Shown here piece after piece: positions 21,879 through 33,729 of a DNA stretch of 64,000 nt; the stretch's first letter is position 1; each line of letters opens with the position of its first letter. The notes beneath the pieces were generated by a model that saw only the letters and a program-made list of their open reading frames with translations, ran no database searches and had not been told where the DNA came from. The translations under genes and the position numbers were made by a program. Origin of the DNA: Solanum dulcamara (Eukaryota > Streptophyta > Magnoliopsida > Solanales > Solanaceae); NCBI RefSeq assembly GCF_947179165.1, contig NC_077240.1:48048501-48112500 (forward strand), read 5' to 3'.

Positions 21879-24506
21879 TATAATGACCTTGAGGGTCATT
21901 TTTGCAAATTTACACAAAATTACTATTTTACGCCTATAATTAGAGTCCCTAAGTATTATTTGGTTTGCTTGAGTTCAATAGACTTAAGGGGTAAAAAGGT
22001 AGTTTTCGATACCAAATGAAGATATGGATCTTGGAAAGCAATTCTGTAAGTTCCATCAACACCAAAATGTGGAAATAGGTCTAGAAAATTTTTCAAAAAT
22101 AGATTTGGGGTTGATATGTGAATATGAGATCCTAAGTTGAAAAGTGAAGTTTTAAATCCGTTAGTTTGACTTTGGTGAACAAATCGAGTTCGGAGACTCG
22201 AATTAGATTTTGGATGATTCCAATATATTTTTTGGGTGATTCTAATATTAGAAATGACTTCATTATAATTTTTAGAGGTTCCAAGGGTATTTTGGGTATT
22301 TCAAGTGTCGAAACAAGTTTAGTTGCAACTTAATGGATTTTAGGGCAAGGAGATCTCGAATTCAAATTTTGATGGTTCCATTGAATCCGGAATGTGAAAT
22401 TTAGTAGGGATGCATATAAGGTATATGTTCACGGTACTCCGATTAATTTTCGAGGGTCCAACTGACAACATTTTTAGACTTGGCAAAAATTGCAGATTCT
22501 GATCTTTTGGTGCAGGCATTTTGATCATTGCGGTCATGACCTCATGTCACGTGATCGTGATGATTTAGAAATATGGTCTTCGCGATTGTAGGGGGTAATT
22601 CGCGATTGCGATGGGTTATTCCATCTTGTGTCTTTCTCGATCGTGATCTTAAATAGATCACGATCGCGATGCTTAATTCTTGCCTGAACAGTGTTCAACT
22701 TTGGGAGAAGCCCCATTTTTACCATTTTTGAGTTCTTGAGCTTCTTGGGGCAATTTTGAGAGGTGTTTGAGTAAAATCGTTGGGTAAGTTATTCTTAACC
22801 TTATTTCATTGATTATTGGATGATTTTAACTCCTAAATTTTTTAGTTCAAACTCCAACACCCTCTTGTTCGTCCCTAATTTGAATTTATGGAAATGGGTG
22901 ATTTCTAACACCTTTTGTACTCTATTTTTATGGGCTTTTCAATCTTGGGTCCCTTATTACTAGTAAAATCTCATTTTTTCAATAAAATTCCAGATTTGCC
23001 CCTTTTTGAAATTAATCAATTTTAGACTATTTTACCCCTGGTTTTAAAACCTATCAATATGTATGTAATTGAAATCCTTATGGCTTGTATGTTTTATTCT
23101 TGATAGTTGGTTATCCTTTCTGCTATTGAATTAAAATATTATTCATTTGGTATAGAGTTCAAGTGCGGTTTTGGCAATTGAGGTAGGTTTGGCTATCCTT
23201 TTCGGGGCTGAGTTGGGGTAATTAGTCAAATTCTATGTTCTACACTTTGGGATGGGGTCATAGTAAAGTTTGAGACTGATAATTGATTTTGTGATGATAG
23301 TGTGGGGGCTTATATGTGTTGTGTAGCCCGTGTGGGGGCCTTATGTGATATTTTGTCTATGATTGAGATTGTGTAATCTATGACCTAACTGAGAAGAAAT
23401 GTGAAGAGATTATTTGACTTGTAATACTCGTCTGAGGGGTTGATTTTGGGGTTTGAGCATGTATGAGCATTGAGATATTGTTGAGAAAAGGGTAAACACT
23501 TAATTTGATGTATTCCTTCCCATTTCTATGTATTGAGGGTGAAAATCATGGTTGGGTTAAGTTTTTTGAGAACTTTGAACCTTTTACTACATGTCATTCA
23601 ACCTCATTCATTATCATTGATCATTGAGAAGTTGAGAATTATGGAAATCCTTTTTGAGCAAGCAAATGTGACACTTTTTATATATCTTTGACCACGAGTA
23701 GGTGGAAAGCGGATAAGATATTAGTACCATGAGTCTTTGGCCGTGAGTTGGGTAGAGACATAGTTGATACACTAAGATGGTGATGAGGTATATGGTCTAC
23801 ATACCCCGTGGGTCCTGCTTGGTAGCACAATTTGGCAGGTGTATACGCCAGGTTGTGAACAACCTTGGTTCCACCGTATCATCATACCAACTCATCATCA
23901 TAATGCATTGCAATGCATTGATACATGTGATATTTGTTCCATCTATTTATTATGACATTGAAGTGTATTTATATGTTTACTTTACTCACACCATTCTATA
24001 TAAATTGACGGCAGCATAGCCAGAGTGGAATTTTTCTGCATGTAGGTGGAAGCGTTTCTTAGTTTATTTCATAGCTTTTGTTTAATTCCTTATACTCGGT
24101 TTGTTAAACCTGCTGAAGACATAAGGATTGTACTCACCCCTACTTTTGTGTCCCTTTTTGATACAGATTCTAGTAAGTGTACTCAACACGGTAGTTGATT
24201 CTAGAAGATACATCATCATCGGATCAGTGATGAGATCTTGGGATACAGATCACCGCTAGTCTATTTTTCATTTACAGTCTTTTCTATATTCAGAGACTTA
24301 AACTGTGTATTCAGATTCAGATTTGTATTTAGATACTCTTAAAACTTATGACACCATGTTTTTGGGTATTTTCATTGTTGTCCTTATTTTGCATTTATTT
24401 TTGGCTTGACTTCCCTTTGTGAGTCTCGTATGATTTTTTTTTGGCTTAGACATCAGGATAGGGTTGGGATGTGTGCCATAATAACCATGATTTTTGGGTC
24501 GTGACA
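21879..24506 (+). repeat. solo LTR, plus strand, inserted in remnant E
   Basis: Starts TATAATGACCTTGAGGGTCA (the usual TG start mutated to TA) and ends GGGTCGTGACA at 24506, with no primer site after it. Flanks CTTTC (21874-21878) and CTTTT (24507-24511) look like a 5-bp target duplication with one change. The U3-like part at 22500-22690 has dense CGCGATTG/CGATCGTGATC words. Full-length LTR of 2628 bp with no internal region: the product of LTR-LTR recombination. Some 2 kb of it (22700-24500) has no other feature. Confidence 0.75.
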
Positions 24507-26300
24507 CTTTTGTCCTTAAAAGATATAGAGCAAAAAAGAAAAAATTCATAAAAAAAATTAGGATATTGGGTATGCATGCTCCGCCAGACCTCCAGAAACC
24601 CTCTAGAATCTAACAACACCATCCAGGAACTCCAGCTAAGATAAGGCCTCTTGAATTCAGCTATTTCTCTTCAAAACTCAAAACTAGACACCAATCCATT
24701 CCTTTACTTCCAAATTCCATTTAAGCAAACAAAAATCGACCAAAAAAATAGACTCATCCGAGATATATCGATACCACATAGAACCCATAGAATTATACGA
24801 ACACATGACAAGGAAAGGTACAAACTAACTCATAAATTGGATTTTCATCATACACTCCAAGCCAAACATCTTCTTTTCATTAAGAGCATCCTATCTATCC
24901 TAAGACATACCAAATCTGTGCAACATAATTTGAATTCTGTCCATATGACCACAATAACACAAACCTCGAAAGAAAGTAATGTTCCACCTGAATGTCAAAA
25001 AGTGGCAAAGGCTAATATAAATAACTCAGCCTGGTGCAGAAGCCTAAAACTAGTTCTCAGGATCATGAAACCAACAACCTAAGTCTAAAACACAACCTCT
25101 CAGAACTGAACCAACTACTCTAAGGGAAGATTGATCCATGGGTGAACAACTACACTTAGCCCCAACTCGAATAGTTTTCTTTCACCATTGAAATTTCCAA
25201 AATATTATGTGAGCGGAAATCTCAGCAAAAATTGATAGAAATGGATGTCATGTGCCATGAACTACCTCTTGAGTGCAAGTTTGAGACAAACACCCCATGT
25301 CTAAGGGAAACTAAGGCGATAGGTAGTGAATGAGCATAGTCAACTTGTCAACAATGATCTGAATGGAACAAACTCCACATAACATACACCCGTAAGCTAC
25401 TTACAATGTATAAAACAATCATCATATCCAAAAACATAGCATATAGCTACAGACCCCACAAATTACTTTGACCTTATCCTGTAGATCAACCTTCTAAGAA
25501 AAATTCCATTCTTCAACAAAGGCTGGGGTTCAAAATTCATCAGCGAATGCCACGACACATGACCCATATCAAAAGCATGACTTTGTGAACCATTGACACC
25601 ACTGTTGTGGGACACATACAAAATACATGGCATAAAATTTTAGTGACTGGAAGTAGTCCTACTCGTAACATAGAACATGTTCGCATCTCAATTTTTTGAA
25701 TACCCCCCAAGCCCATATAGAGATGAATCAGATTGATTAAAAAGGCACCCTATAACTTTGCAATGTTAAAAACATACAGTAGGATTTAGGTACATAAAAG
25801 AATCGACAAGCTAAAACTATAATAAAACCATAGAAGGCTATACCTCCTTTCACACGACTCTCCCACCTACAATAGTACGATAAGCGAAAAAGAAAACCAT
25901 CTAAACAAAGAAAATCAAGATAGCCTAACGACTTCTAATCAGATAGTTCTAGTTTAGGTATCTATCAAGCAAAAGACTGACTATAATCAAAGGAAAACCA
26001 ACTATACACAAGATAAAGGGAGCTAATCAACACTACTCCTAAAATAGCTCAAGCCAAGCGTAGCCACTACTAAAAAAATCATCTATAGGGAATAAACATA
26101 GACACATAGCCCCAAATAAGCCATGTAAATCAACTAGAAGATAGGAAGAAACTTTCTTAGGTACATGTGAATATGAAATACCCTAAATCTACACAACATA
26201 ACAAATAAGACATAAAATAATTACATTGCAGCTATACTAGAGATACCTAGAGTGTTAACCCTCAACCTTCCTATTGAAGCATAGAAAAAATTAAGTCATT
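24507..26300 (-). pseudogene. gypsy E pol remnant, heavily decayed and shortened
   Basis: Only integrase can be read with any confidence: the minus strand at about 25130-25390 gives IIVDKLTMLIHYLS followed by a HGV-S-I block, the core of the gypsy integrase. The rest (24507-25100, 25400-26300) has the composition of decayed pol but no motif I can name. The distance from integrase to gag (under 1 kb) is too short for RT plus RNase H, so large deletions have occurred. The open frame 24651-25082 plus is antisense and unsupported. Confidence 0.5.
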
Positions 26301-27029
26301 CCTTAAACTGAAAGTCTGAACTATCAGCTGTAATACTCAGGGCACCACCTCTGACAAAAGGTGCCACAACTCTAAGAGACTAACCTGAGTAAGCTGACAA
26401 CAACATGGTCCTATGCCGAGGGCACTCTCTAAATGAGTGGCCAGTCTGCCCACAACTATGACATGCTCCGATAGCCCTTGTATAGGAAGTAATACTTGTT
26501 AAGAATGGATAGATGATTACGTCAATCCTGCGAAACTATCTATACTAATGGTCAAACTCCCCATAATCATAGCAAGCCCCATAGGCTAGGGCCCACCTTA
26601 AAGAATGTTACGAGCTACCTTGGCTACCTCTAGAAGGATGAGAAATAACTATAACACCCTGGGAACCACCCCTAACTGACTATATCGTAGACCTAAGGTC
26701 ATGAACCTATAGCCTATAAAGGCTTTCCCTTCGACACTCTCTAGAATAGTGTCCCAACTCACCACACTCGTAATATGACCCACTAAATGCAACTTTTTGC
26801 TATGGCCTATTTGGAATAGAATGTATCCCAAGACCTGAATGTTCAAAATAGCCTAAGAAGCCAAATCTAAACTCTATCTACTGTAGGCACCACAACCTGC
26901 CTTAAACAATATTAGATATGAGATGCTATCGCCATGTGTCTAATAGGCTTCTGTTAGGTTGAGAATGAACATCATCTCTTCTAATGAAATGCCCACATCA
27001 AGGTTAGAAGTTAGCACTGCCTCCATAAG
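26300..27029 (-). pseudogene. gypsy E gag remnant with zinc knuckles
   Basis: Minus strand 26466-26422 encodes a complete knuckle, ACHSCGQTGHSFREC (C-x2-C-x4-H-x4-C). Upstream (about 26795-26740) a second one reads YYECGELGHYSREC, where the first Cys has become Tyr. Two knuckles are typical of some gag types of this group. Capsid text is not readable beyond 26900. The gag is cut at 27029, where the LTR of family C begins. Confidence 0.7.
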
Positions 27030-27853
27030 TGTCATGCCCTGAGACTACACCCTGGATGTGGCTAGTACTCAAAAACCATTGCTGGTCCCAAGCGAACCAC
27101 TAGTCCTAGCTAACTCACTCAGTGTAAAACTTAACTGGTCCCAAGCGAACTACTTGACCTAGCTAACTCTCTCAGTGTAAAACTTAACTCATGAAATAAA
27201 TTTATATGTGAAAAATAAAGCATGAATTGAATACTTTTTAGTAGAATTCATGAAACTCAATTATTTAAAATGTATAAGACTTAACTCAATGACTCAAAGC
27301 ATATTTAAGAAACTAAATTGGACTATATCTACTAGTCTATGAAGCCTCTAGAACACTGACTCTAAAATAGGTAACGGAATAGACCCATGTCTACCTCAAA
27401 CTAATAATAAGTATCTAAAAAGTAAAGACTCAAGAGAGCCTTTGAATTCAAAATGGTCTCACCAAACGCTGGGTAGGAACTGATCTTCAACGATGCTTTG
27501 ATTGAGGAACTCTATCACCTGTATCTGCATTATAAAAAGGATGCAGGTCGAATGACATCAGTATATAGAATGTACGAGTATATAAAATGGTAAAAGAAAC
27601 TAACTTAGGATACCCAACTCTGAAAACAGCTCAACTCAAATAAGCATGAAATATAATAAGAGACCATGCTTTAGAAAGATAGTAATGCAACTTAGTATAT
27701 AAAATATAATAATATATACTTCTTGGGGAGTTTCTCTAACTGACAACCATCACTTCTACGTGATGATACGAAGTCTTGCTAAAGTTTCCAGAACCATCCC
27801 ATACCTTGACAGGGCATGGGAAAAACTTTGACATATGGATCCATCACGTAGAA
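27030..27853 (-). repeat. family C LTR, 3' part only (left copy, C1)
   Basis: Matches the intact family C LTR from its terminus (35726) to about 36490 in the same orientation. The terminus TGTCATGCCC at 27030 is the minus-strand end. Left of it is gag of remnant E, with no primer site. The homology breaks at 27853, where the inverted duplication begins; about 0.9 kb of LTR is missing. It contains a 53-bp tandem duplication (27082-27187). Confidence 0.75.
27082..27187. repeat. 53-bp tandem duplication in LTR C1
   Basis: CTGGTCCCAAGCGAAC starts at 27082 and again at 27135; the two 53-bp copies differ at a few positions. The matching place in LTR C3 (near 35780) has one copy. Confidence 0.85.
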
Positions 27854-28418
27854 GTGAAAGATGATTGTCTTACTAAGAGATTCCAGTTTAGATTCTTAAC
27901 CTTCAAATTGGCAAGTTAAGAACCAAAGAGGTTCCATCGGTTAAGGTCTTATGGAGAAATTAGTTTGTCGAAGAGGCTTCATGGGAAGCCGAGGATGATA
28001 TGAGTGCCAAGTACCCATATCTATTCATTCCTCCTAGTGTCAATGTTGAAAGTAGTATTCTTGTTCTTATTTTTAAGTGTGTACCTCCTTGCATTTGATG
28101 AAACTGAGTGAGCTATCCTTGAGTTTGATGTCTGAAATTCTCGCATTATATTCATGTTGTATGAAAACCCTGGACTTGGTCATCATTCGAGGATGAATGA
28201 CTCCAAGGGAAAGATATTGTAACATCCCGTATAATTTTAACTTACCTAATTCCAAGAATTAGTAGAAAATTACTGAAGAACCAAACTAGAGAGGAAATTT
28301 GCATCGTTGACTTCAGAACCTGAATAATTTTTGAGACAATAGATTTCACGATGTCCCTGCATTGCAGAGAAGAAAAATTTAGAAAACAAGAAATGGGTAT
28401 GACGCGGACCTGGGATGT
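27854..28418 (+). repeat. left arm of 565-bp palindrome (inverted copy of C integrase tail, polypurine site and LTR start)
   Basis: Exact reverse complement of 28535-29099 apart from three single-base differences that I can find. In this arm the family C sequence runs in plus orientation, opposite to everything around it: integrase tail with chromodomain text (KEVPSVKVLWRN, stop, FVEEASWEAEDDM), the stretch before the polypurine site, the site itself (CTCCAAGGGAAAGATAT) and the first 200 bp of the LTR from 28218. Both arms contain the same chance 60-codon frame (28073-28255 minus, 28698-28880 plus). Confidence 0.97.
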
Positions 28419-28534
28419 AATTTTTGCCTGATTTTTTGTTTAAAAGAAGTGTATTTCGGTCTTTTAGAAAAACTTAAAATCACATATGACCTCAAATCAC
28501 ATATGGGAAAAACTTTGACATATGACCTCAAATC
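28419..28534. other. 116-bp spacer of the palindrome
   Basis: The first 60 bp continue LTR sequence of the left arm. The rest holds two copies of ATATGACCTCAAATCACAT (28484-28502 and 28520-28538) flanking GGGAAAAACTTTGACATATG, which also occurs at 27820-27838. It looks like patchwork filler made at a repair junction. Confidence 0.8.
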
Positions 28535-29099
28535 ACATCCCAGGTCCGCGTCATACCCATTTCCTGTTTTCTAAATTTTTCTTCTCTGCAATGCAGGGAC
28601 ATCGTGAAATCTACTGTCTCAAAAATTATTCAGGTTCTGAAGTCAACGATGCAAATTTCCTCTCTAGTTTGGTTCTTCAGTAATTTTCTACTAATTCTTG
28701 GAATTAGGTAAGTTAAAATTATACGGGATGTTACAATATCTTTCCCTTGGAGTCATTCATCCTCGAATGATGACCAAGTCCAGGGTTTTCATACAACATG
28801 AATATAATGCGAGAATTTCAGACATCAAACTCAAGGATATCTCACTCAGTTTCATCAAATGCAAGGAGGTACACACTTAAAAATAAGAACAAGAATACTA
28901 CTTTCAACATTGACACTAGGAGGAATGAATAGATATGGGTACTTGGCACTCATATCATCCTCGGCTTCCCATGAAGCCTCTTCGACAAACTAATTTCTCC
29001 ATAAGACCTTAACCGATGGAACCTCTTTGGTTCTTAACTTGCCAATTTGAAGGTTAAGAATCTAAACTGGAATCTCTTAGTAAGACAATCATCTTTCAC
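28535..29099 (-). repeat. right arm of 565-bp palindrome
   Basis: Holds, in minus orientation, the first 200 bp of a family C LTR (start TGTAACATCCCG at 28735), its polypurine site and the integrase tail. This arm is in the normal orientation of the surrounding elements, so it is the likely template of the inverted left arm. Confidence 0.97.
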
Positions 29100-29262
29100 T
29101 CTAATGTTTTCTATTGGAACAATGAGTGAAGGATCTCCAAAGCTTTTCTTATGTATGGAGATATGAAATAATGAATGAATGACATCTAACTCTGAAGGAA
29201 GATCTAGCTCATAAATGACGTTGCCCACTCTCTTTATAATTTGGTAGGACCAATATAAGATG
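28736..29262 (-). pseudogene. family C integrase C-terminus and chromodomain (left copy)
   Basis: Minus strand. From 29262: SYQIIKRVGNVIYELDLPSELDVIHSLFHISI, DPSLIVPIENI, then the chromodomain (VPSVKVLWRN, a stop, FVEEASWEAEDDMSAKYPYLFIPP) ending near 28900. Chromodomains at the integrase end steer chromoviruses to marked heterochromatin. The 5' part of integrase is absent: at 29262 the sequence switches to the inside of another family C LTR, so this is an internal fragment trapped between two LTRs. Confidence 0.85.
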
Positions 29263-30722
29263 AAGCTTCTAGAAAACTGACTATGATTTAGGTACGGGGA
29301 TAGGCCCACGACTACCTCAAACTAATAATAAATAACAGAAAAGTAAAGACTCAAGAGAGACTCTGAATGGAAAGAGGTCTCACCAAAATCTGGGTAACAA
29401 CTAATATTGTACGATGCGCTGGTTGACGATCTTTATCAAATGTATCTACATTATAAAATGATGCAAGTCGAATAACGTCAATACATAAAATGTACGAGTG
29501 TGTAAAATAAAAAAAAAGAAACATACTCAAGATACTCAACTCTAAAATAACTAAACTCAAATAAGCATAAAATATAATAAGAGACCATGCTTTAAAAATA
29601 TAATAATGGAACTTAGTATATAAAATATAATAATTTATGTTTTTTGGGGTATTTCTCTAACCCAAAACCATCACTTATGAGCTACATGATAGTACAACAT
29701 CTTGGCTACTTTACCCAAGACATCCCATACCTTTCCAGGGCATGGAAAAAAATGATAACTTATGAAACCATCTTATGAGCCTTATCATAGGAAATGGGGA
29801 GTCTCCCGACTTTTGGTACGATCCTGTCCTACGCTAACTATGTAATTTGTGGAACTAGAGTTAATTGAATCTTGTTCAAATTAGTGATCAATACTACTCC
29901 CAAAGTATAAAATGATATGCTCATACTTAACTATGAGTAAGAACTAAAAATGTTTCTTTTAATTTTCTCATAGCTCAAGTAGTAAGTTATGCTCTAAACT
30001 TCTTTCTTAAATAGGATATGAAAATATACCATTATTTAACTCAAATCAATGCATAAAATATAAGCAATGGGAATATTCTCAACTAGTGTTCATGTGAATG
30101 TAGCATGAACAACAATCCAAGGAAACCCAACCATGAAATCACCACAATTTACACATATAAGTACAAAGAACTTGATAAAGATTTTCATAGATAACTCAAG
30201 AACACAATTCAATGGATTTGTAACTCGGTCTCAACTCAATATAGACTAAATTAAGATGTAGGGCATGAGGATGAAATTATTCAAATGTTACAATAGCTTT
30301 ACTTACTTGTAATTAAGATATCCTAACCAAAAATTGAAAGGTAGTCTTGAGTTTCTTGAACCCTACCTTCTCCTTTTCTCCTTAGATCTTGCTCTCAAAT
30401 ATTTGGGTGTATAATGAAGGGAAAACCCCCTTTGGGCACTGATAAAGGACATATTCTTTCCCCAAAATAAAGTGGTTATGTTTGGGAAAGGTAGGTAAAG
30501 GACCAAAATGCCCTTCATTAAAATAAAAAATCAGGCAAAAATTACATCCCAACTCTGTGTCGTACCCATTTCCTGTTTTCTAAATTTTTCTTCTCCACAA
30601 TGTGGGGACATCGCGGACTCTACTTCCTCAAAAATTATTTAGGTTTTCAAGTAGTTTGGTTCTTAGCAAATATTCTACTAATTGTTGGAATTAGCTAAGT
30701 TAAAATTGTACAGGGCGTTACA
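29263..30722 (-). repeat. family C LTR, lacking its last ~260 bp (C2, 3' LTR of the main C element)
   Basis: On the minus strand it starts TGTAACGCCCTG at 30722, right after the polypurine site. It matches LTR C3 to about 29263, then breaks into integrase sequence. The missing part corresponds to 35726-35985. Confidence 0.8.
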
Positions 30723-30745
30723 ATATCTCTCCCTTGGAGTCATTG
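30723..30745 (-). promoter_or_regulatory. polypurine tract of the main C element
   Basis: Minus strand CTCCAAGGGAGAGATAT immediately before the LTR start; matching sites sit at 28736 and 37591. Confidence 0.7.
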
Positions 30746-30879
30746 TTCCTCGAATGATGACCAAGTCAAGGGTTTTCATATAACATAAATATAATGCAAG
30801 AATTTCAGACATCAAACTCAAGGATAACTCACTAAATTTCATCAAATTCAAGGATGTACTAACTAATAGATAGGAGTAG

Positions 30880-32400
30880 GAATACTACTTTCAACATTGA
30901 CACTAGGAGGAATGAATAGATGCGGGTATTTGGCCCTCATATCATCCTCGGCTTTCCATATAACCTCTTTGAAAAACTAATTTCTCTAGAAGTCTTTAAC
31001 AGATGAAACCTCTTTGGTCCTTAATTTGCGAACCTGAAGGTTAAGAATCTAAACTGGAATCTCCTAATAAGACAATGATCTTACATTCTAATGTTTTCTG
31101 TTAGAACAATGAGTGAAGGATCTCCCAAAAATTTCTTAAGCATGGATATATGAAATAATGAATAAATGACATCTAACTTTGAAGAAAGCTCTATCTCATA
31201 AATGACGTTTCTCACTCTCTTTATAATCCAGTAGGGACCAATGTAATATGGACTCAAATTCCCTTTCTTTCCATACCTCATAACATTCTTCATGGGTGAA
31301 AATTTCAAATACACTCAATCATTGACCTAGATCTCCAAGTTTCTTCTCCTAACGTCAGTAAAGAATTTATGATGACTCTGTGCGGTTTTCAACCTTTCTT
31401 GGATGATCATCACTTTATCCGTAGTATGTTGGACTAAATATTGGCCTATCAGCTCAGCCTTACCAAGTTTAAACAACCCTATTGTTGAATAATATCTTCT
31501 CTCATAACGATCCTAATATGGAGTAATTTGAATGCTTGAATGAAAGTTGTTATTGTAAGAAAATGCAATAAGCGTTAAGTGGTAATCCCAATTACCTTCA
31601 AATCAATAATACAGGGTCTCAACATATTCTCAAGATTCTGAATAGTATGCTTTGCCTGACCATCTTTCTTGGGGTGAAAAGCGATGCTAGGATTCACCTT
31701 CAAACCCAAAACTTTCTTGTAGGACTTCCAAAACTGTCCAGTGATTGAGTTCCTGTATATGAGATGATGGACATGGCATATCAATTCAATTTGACTATCG
31801 CTCAAATACAAAACCTACATAAGCCTTTGCTAATTCTAGAGTCTTCACGGGTGAGAAATGGGTTGATTTAGTCATCCTATCCACAATTACCCTAATCAAA
31901 TCATATTGTCTGTGAGATTGTGGTAAGTCTGTAATGAAATTTATGTTGATCATCTCCCACTTCAATTTTGGTAATTCTATATTTTGAGCTACACCACAAG
32001 GCCTTTCATGCTCAACTTTTACTTATTGGTAATTCGAGCACTTGGATACAAACTTTGGTATGTCTCTCTTCATACCATTCCACCAATAAACCCTCCTAAA
32101 TTCATGGTATATCTTTGTATTACTTGGATGGATGTATTACTTGGAGTTATGGGCCTCTTCCATTATTTTATCTCGAAGACCAACAACACTTGAAACACAC
32201 AACGTGCCTTGATATCTGAACACTCTATCTCCCCTCCTCCTCCTCCCCCCTTTTTGAGGAAAGCCATAATTTTCTTCATATGCACATCTTCTTTCAATTA
32301 GAGGAGAATAGGATCTTGATCTTGCTTTTCCTTTGTCTTAACAACTAATGAAGGCTCAGCCCTATTCTGTACAGTAACACCTCCCTCATCAGATTCTACA
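30880..32400 (-). pseudogene. family C integrase and chromodomain
   Basis: Minus strand. The core includes WVITTIVDRMTK-like decayed text near 31850-31960, and at 31811-31575 SITGQFWKSYKKVLG and FHPKKDGQAKHTIQNLENML. The catalytic Glu, normally after DGQ-x, has become Lys. The C-terminal SH3-like tail is at 31314-31081 (FSPMKNVMRYGKKGNLSPYYIGPYWIIKRV). The chromodomain is at about 31010-30900 (FKEVIWKAEDDMRAKYPHLF). Many stops. It lies between RNase H and the polypurine site, as expected for a chromovirus. Confidence 0.85.
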
Positions 32401-32439
32401 AGACAACTCCCAACTATGCAAGTCTATGCACTTCCTTGA

Positions 32440-32988
32440 CTAACTCTTTTTCTCCTCATCTACATGAGAGGTACTGTCCATTGACAACCTGCTAAGAGCA
32501 TCAGCATCAACATTAGCATTACCTGGATGGTAGAAGATACTCATGTCATAGTCCTTGAGTAACTCAAGCCATCTTTTCTGTCTAAGAGTGAACTCTTTCT
32601 GACTAAATAAAAACTGCAGGCTTTTGTGATCTGGGAACACATCTACATGCATGCCATAAATATAGTGACGCCAAATATTGAGTGCAAATACTACTACTCC
32701 CAACTCCAAATCACGAGTCAGATAATTCCACTCATAAACCTTAAGTTTTCTTGAAAATTATGCAATAACCTTGCGTTTTTGCATTAGAACACAACCCAAT
32801 CCAACTTTGTATGCATCGCAATAAATCACAAATCCATCTGTTTCATTGGGAAGGGACAAAATCGAAGCAGTAGTCAACATTATTTTTATCACTTGGAAAC
32901 TCTTCTCACAAGCTTCAGACCATTGAATCTTAGTCTTGTTTTGAGTAAACCTAGTCAATGGTGATGATTGATGAGAACCCATCAACAA
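32440..32988 (-). pseudogene. family C RNase H
   Basis: Two minus-strand frames: 32988-32758 (LTRFTQNKTKIQWSEACEKSFQ, then DGFVIYCDAYKVGLGCVLMQ, the first catalytic Asp block) and 32709-32440 (LNIWRHYIYGMHVDVFPDHKSLQ, then FYHPGNANVDADALSRLS). They are separated by about 50 bp with stops. Catalytic blocks are well kept. Confidence 0.9.
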
Positions 32989-33029
32989 ATATCCTATAAT
33001 AGCCAGGCAAACCCAAGAAACTTCTTATA

Positions 33030-33690
33030 TTAGTCAGGGATGTGGGTCTTGGCCATTCTTGATAAATTCAATTATCTACGAATCAACTTAAATACCATCT
33101 CTAGAAATGATGTGGGCTAAGAATACCATGTATGCAACCCAAAACTCACACATTAAAAACTTATCATATAGCTCATTTTCCTTAAGAGTTTGGAGAACAA
33201 TTCTGAGATGGTTGACATACTCCTCATCATTTGTTGAATAGATAAGTATGTCATCAATAAACACGAACATAAAAATGTCTAGATACTGCTTGAACACTCT
33301 ATTTGTGAGGTCCACAAATAATGTCGGAGTATTAGTCAAACAAAAGGACATGACTAGGATCTTATAGTGACCATACCTAGTTATGAAGGTTGTCTTTGGA
33401 ATGTCATATTCTCTTACTTTCAACTGATGATAGCCTTATATGAGGTCTATCTTGAAGAAACAAGTGGCATCCTGAAGTTGGTCGAAGATAATTGATTCTC
33501 AAAAGAGGATACTTATTCATTATGATAACCTTATTCAGCTAATGATAGTCGATACACATCCTTAAGAAACCATCTTTCTTGAACACAAATACGATAGGAG
33601 TGCCCCAAGGTGAAACTCTCAGCCTAATGGACCTCTTATCTAGAAGGTACTTCAACTAATCTTTTAACTCTCTGGGAGCCATTCTATATG
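33030..33690 (-). pseudogene. family C reverse transcriptase
   Basis: The 111-codon frame 33423-33088 carries IPKTTFITRYGHYKILVMSFCLTNTPTLF, then YLDIFMFVFIDDILIYS with both catalytic Asp present, and KFLMCEFWV. The finger region (33690-33430) has stops but keeps DLLDKRS-like and MCI-Y-like traces. The junction with the protease linker at 33681-33725 is replaced by a perfect hairpin. Otherwise the best RT palm in the window. Confidence 0.9.
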
Positions 33691-33725
33691 GAAAAATAAA
33701 AGGGCTCTATTTTTCCATATAGAAT
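33681..33725. repeat. perfect 18-bp hairpin with 9-nt loop at the protease-RT junction
   Basis: 33681-33698 is the exact reverse complement of 33708-33725. One stem is the genuine RT start (encodes PYRMAP); the other is an inverted copy of it sitting where linker codons should be. Confidence 0.95.
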
Positions 33726-33729
33726 CAGG

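Noticed and set aside
24651..25082. 143-codon plus-strand frame
   Set aside because: Antisense to decayed integrase of remnant E; no domain.
28073..28880. Two identical 60-codon frames as a duplicated gene
   Set aside because: They are the same nucleotide sequence in the two palindrome arms and cross the polypurine site and LTR start, so not a gene.
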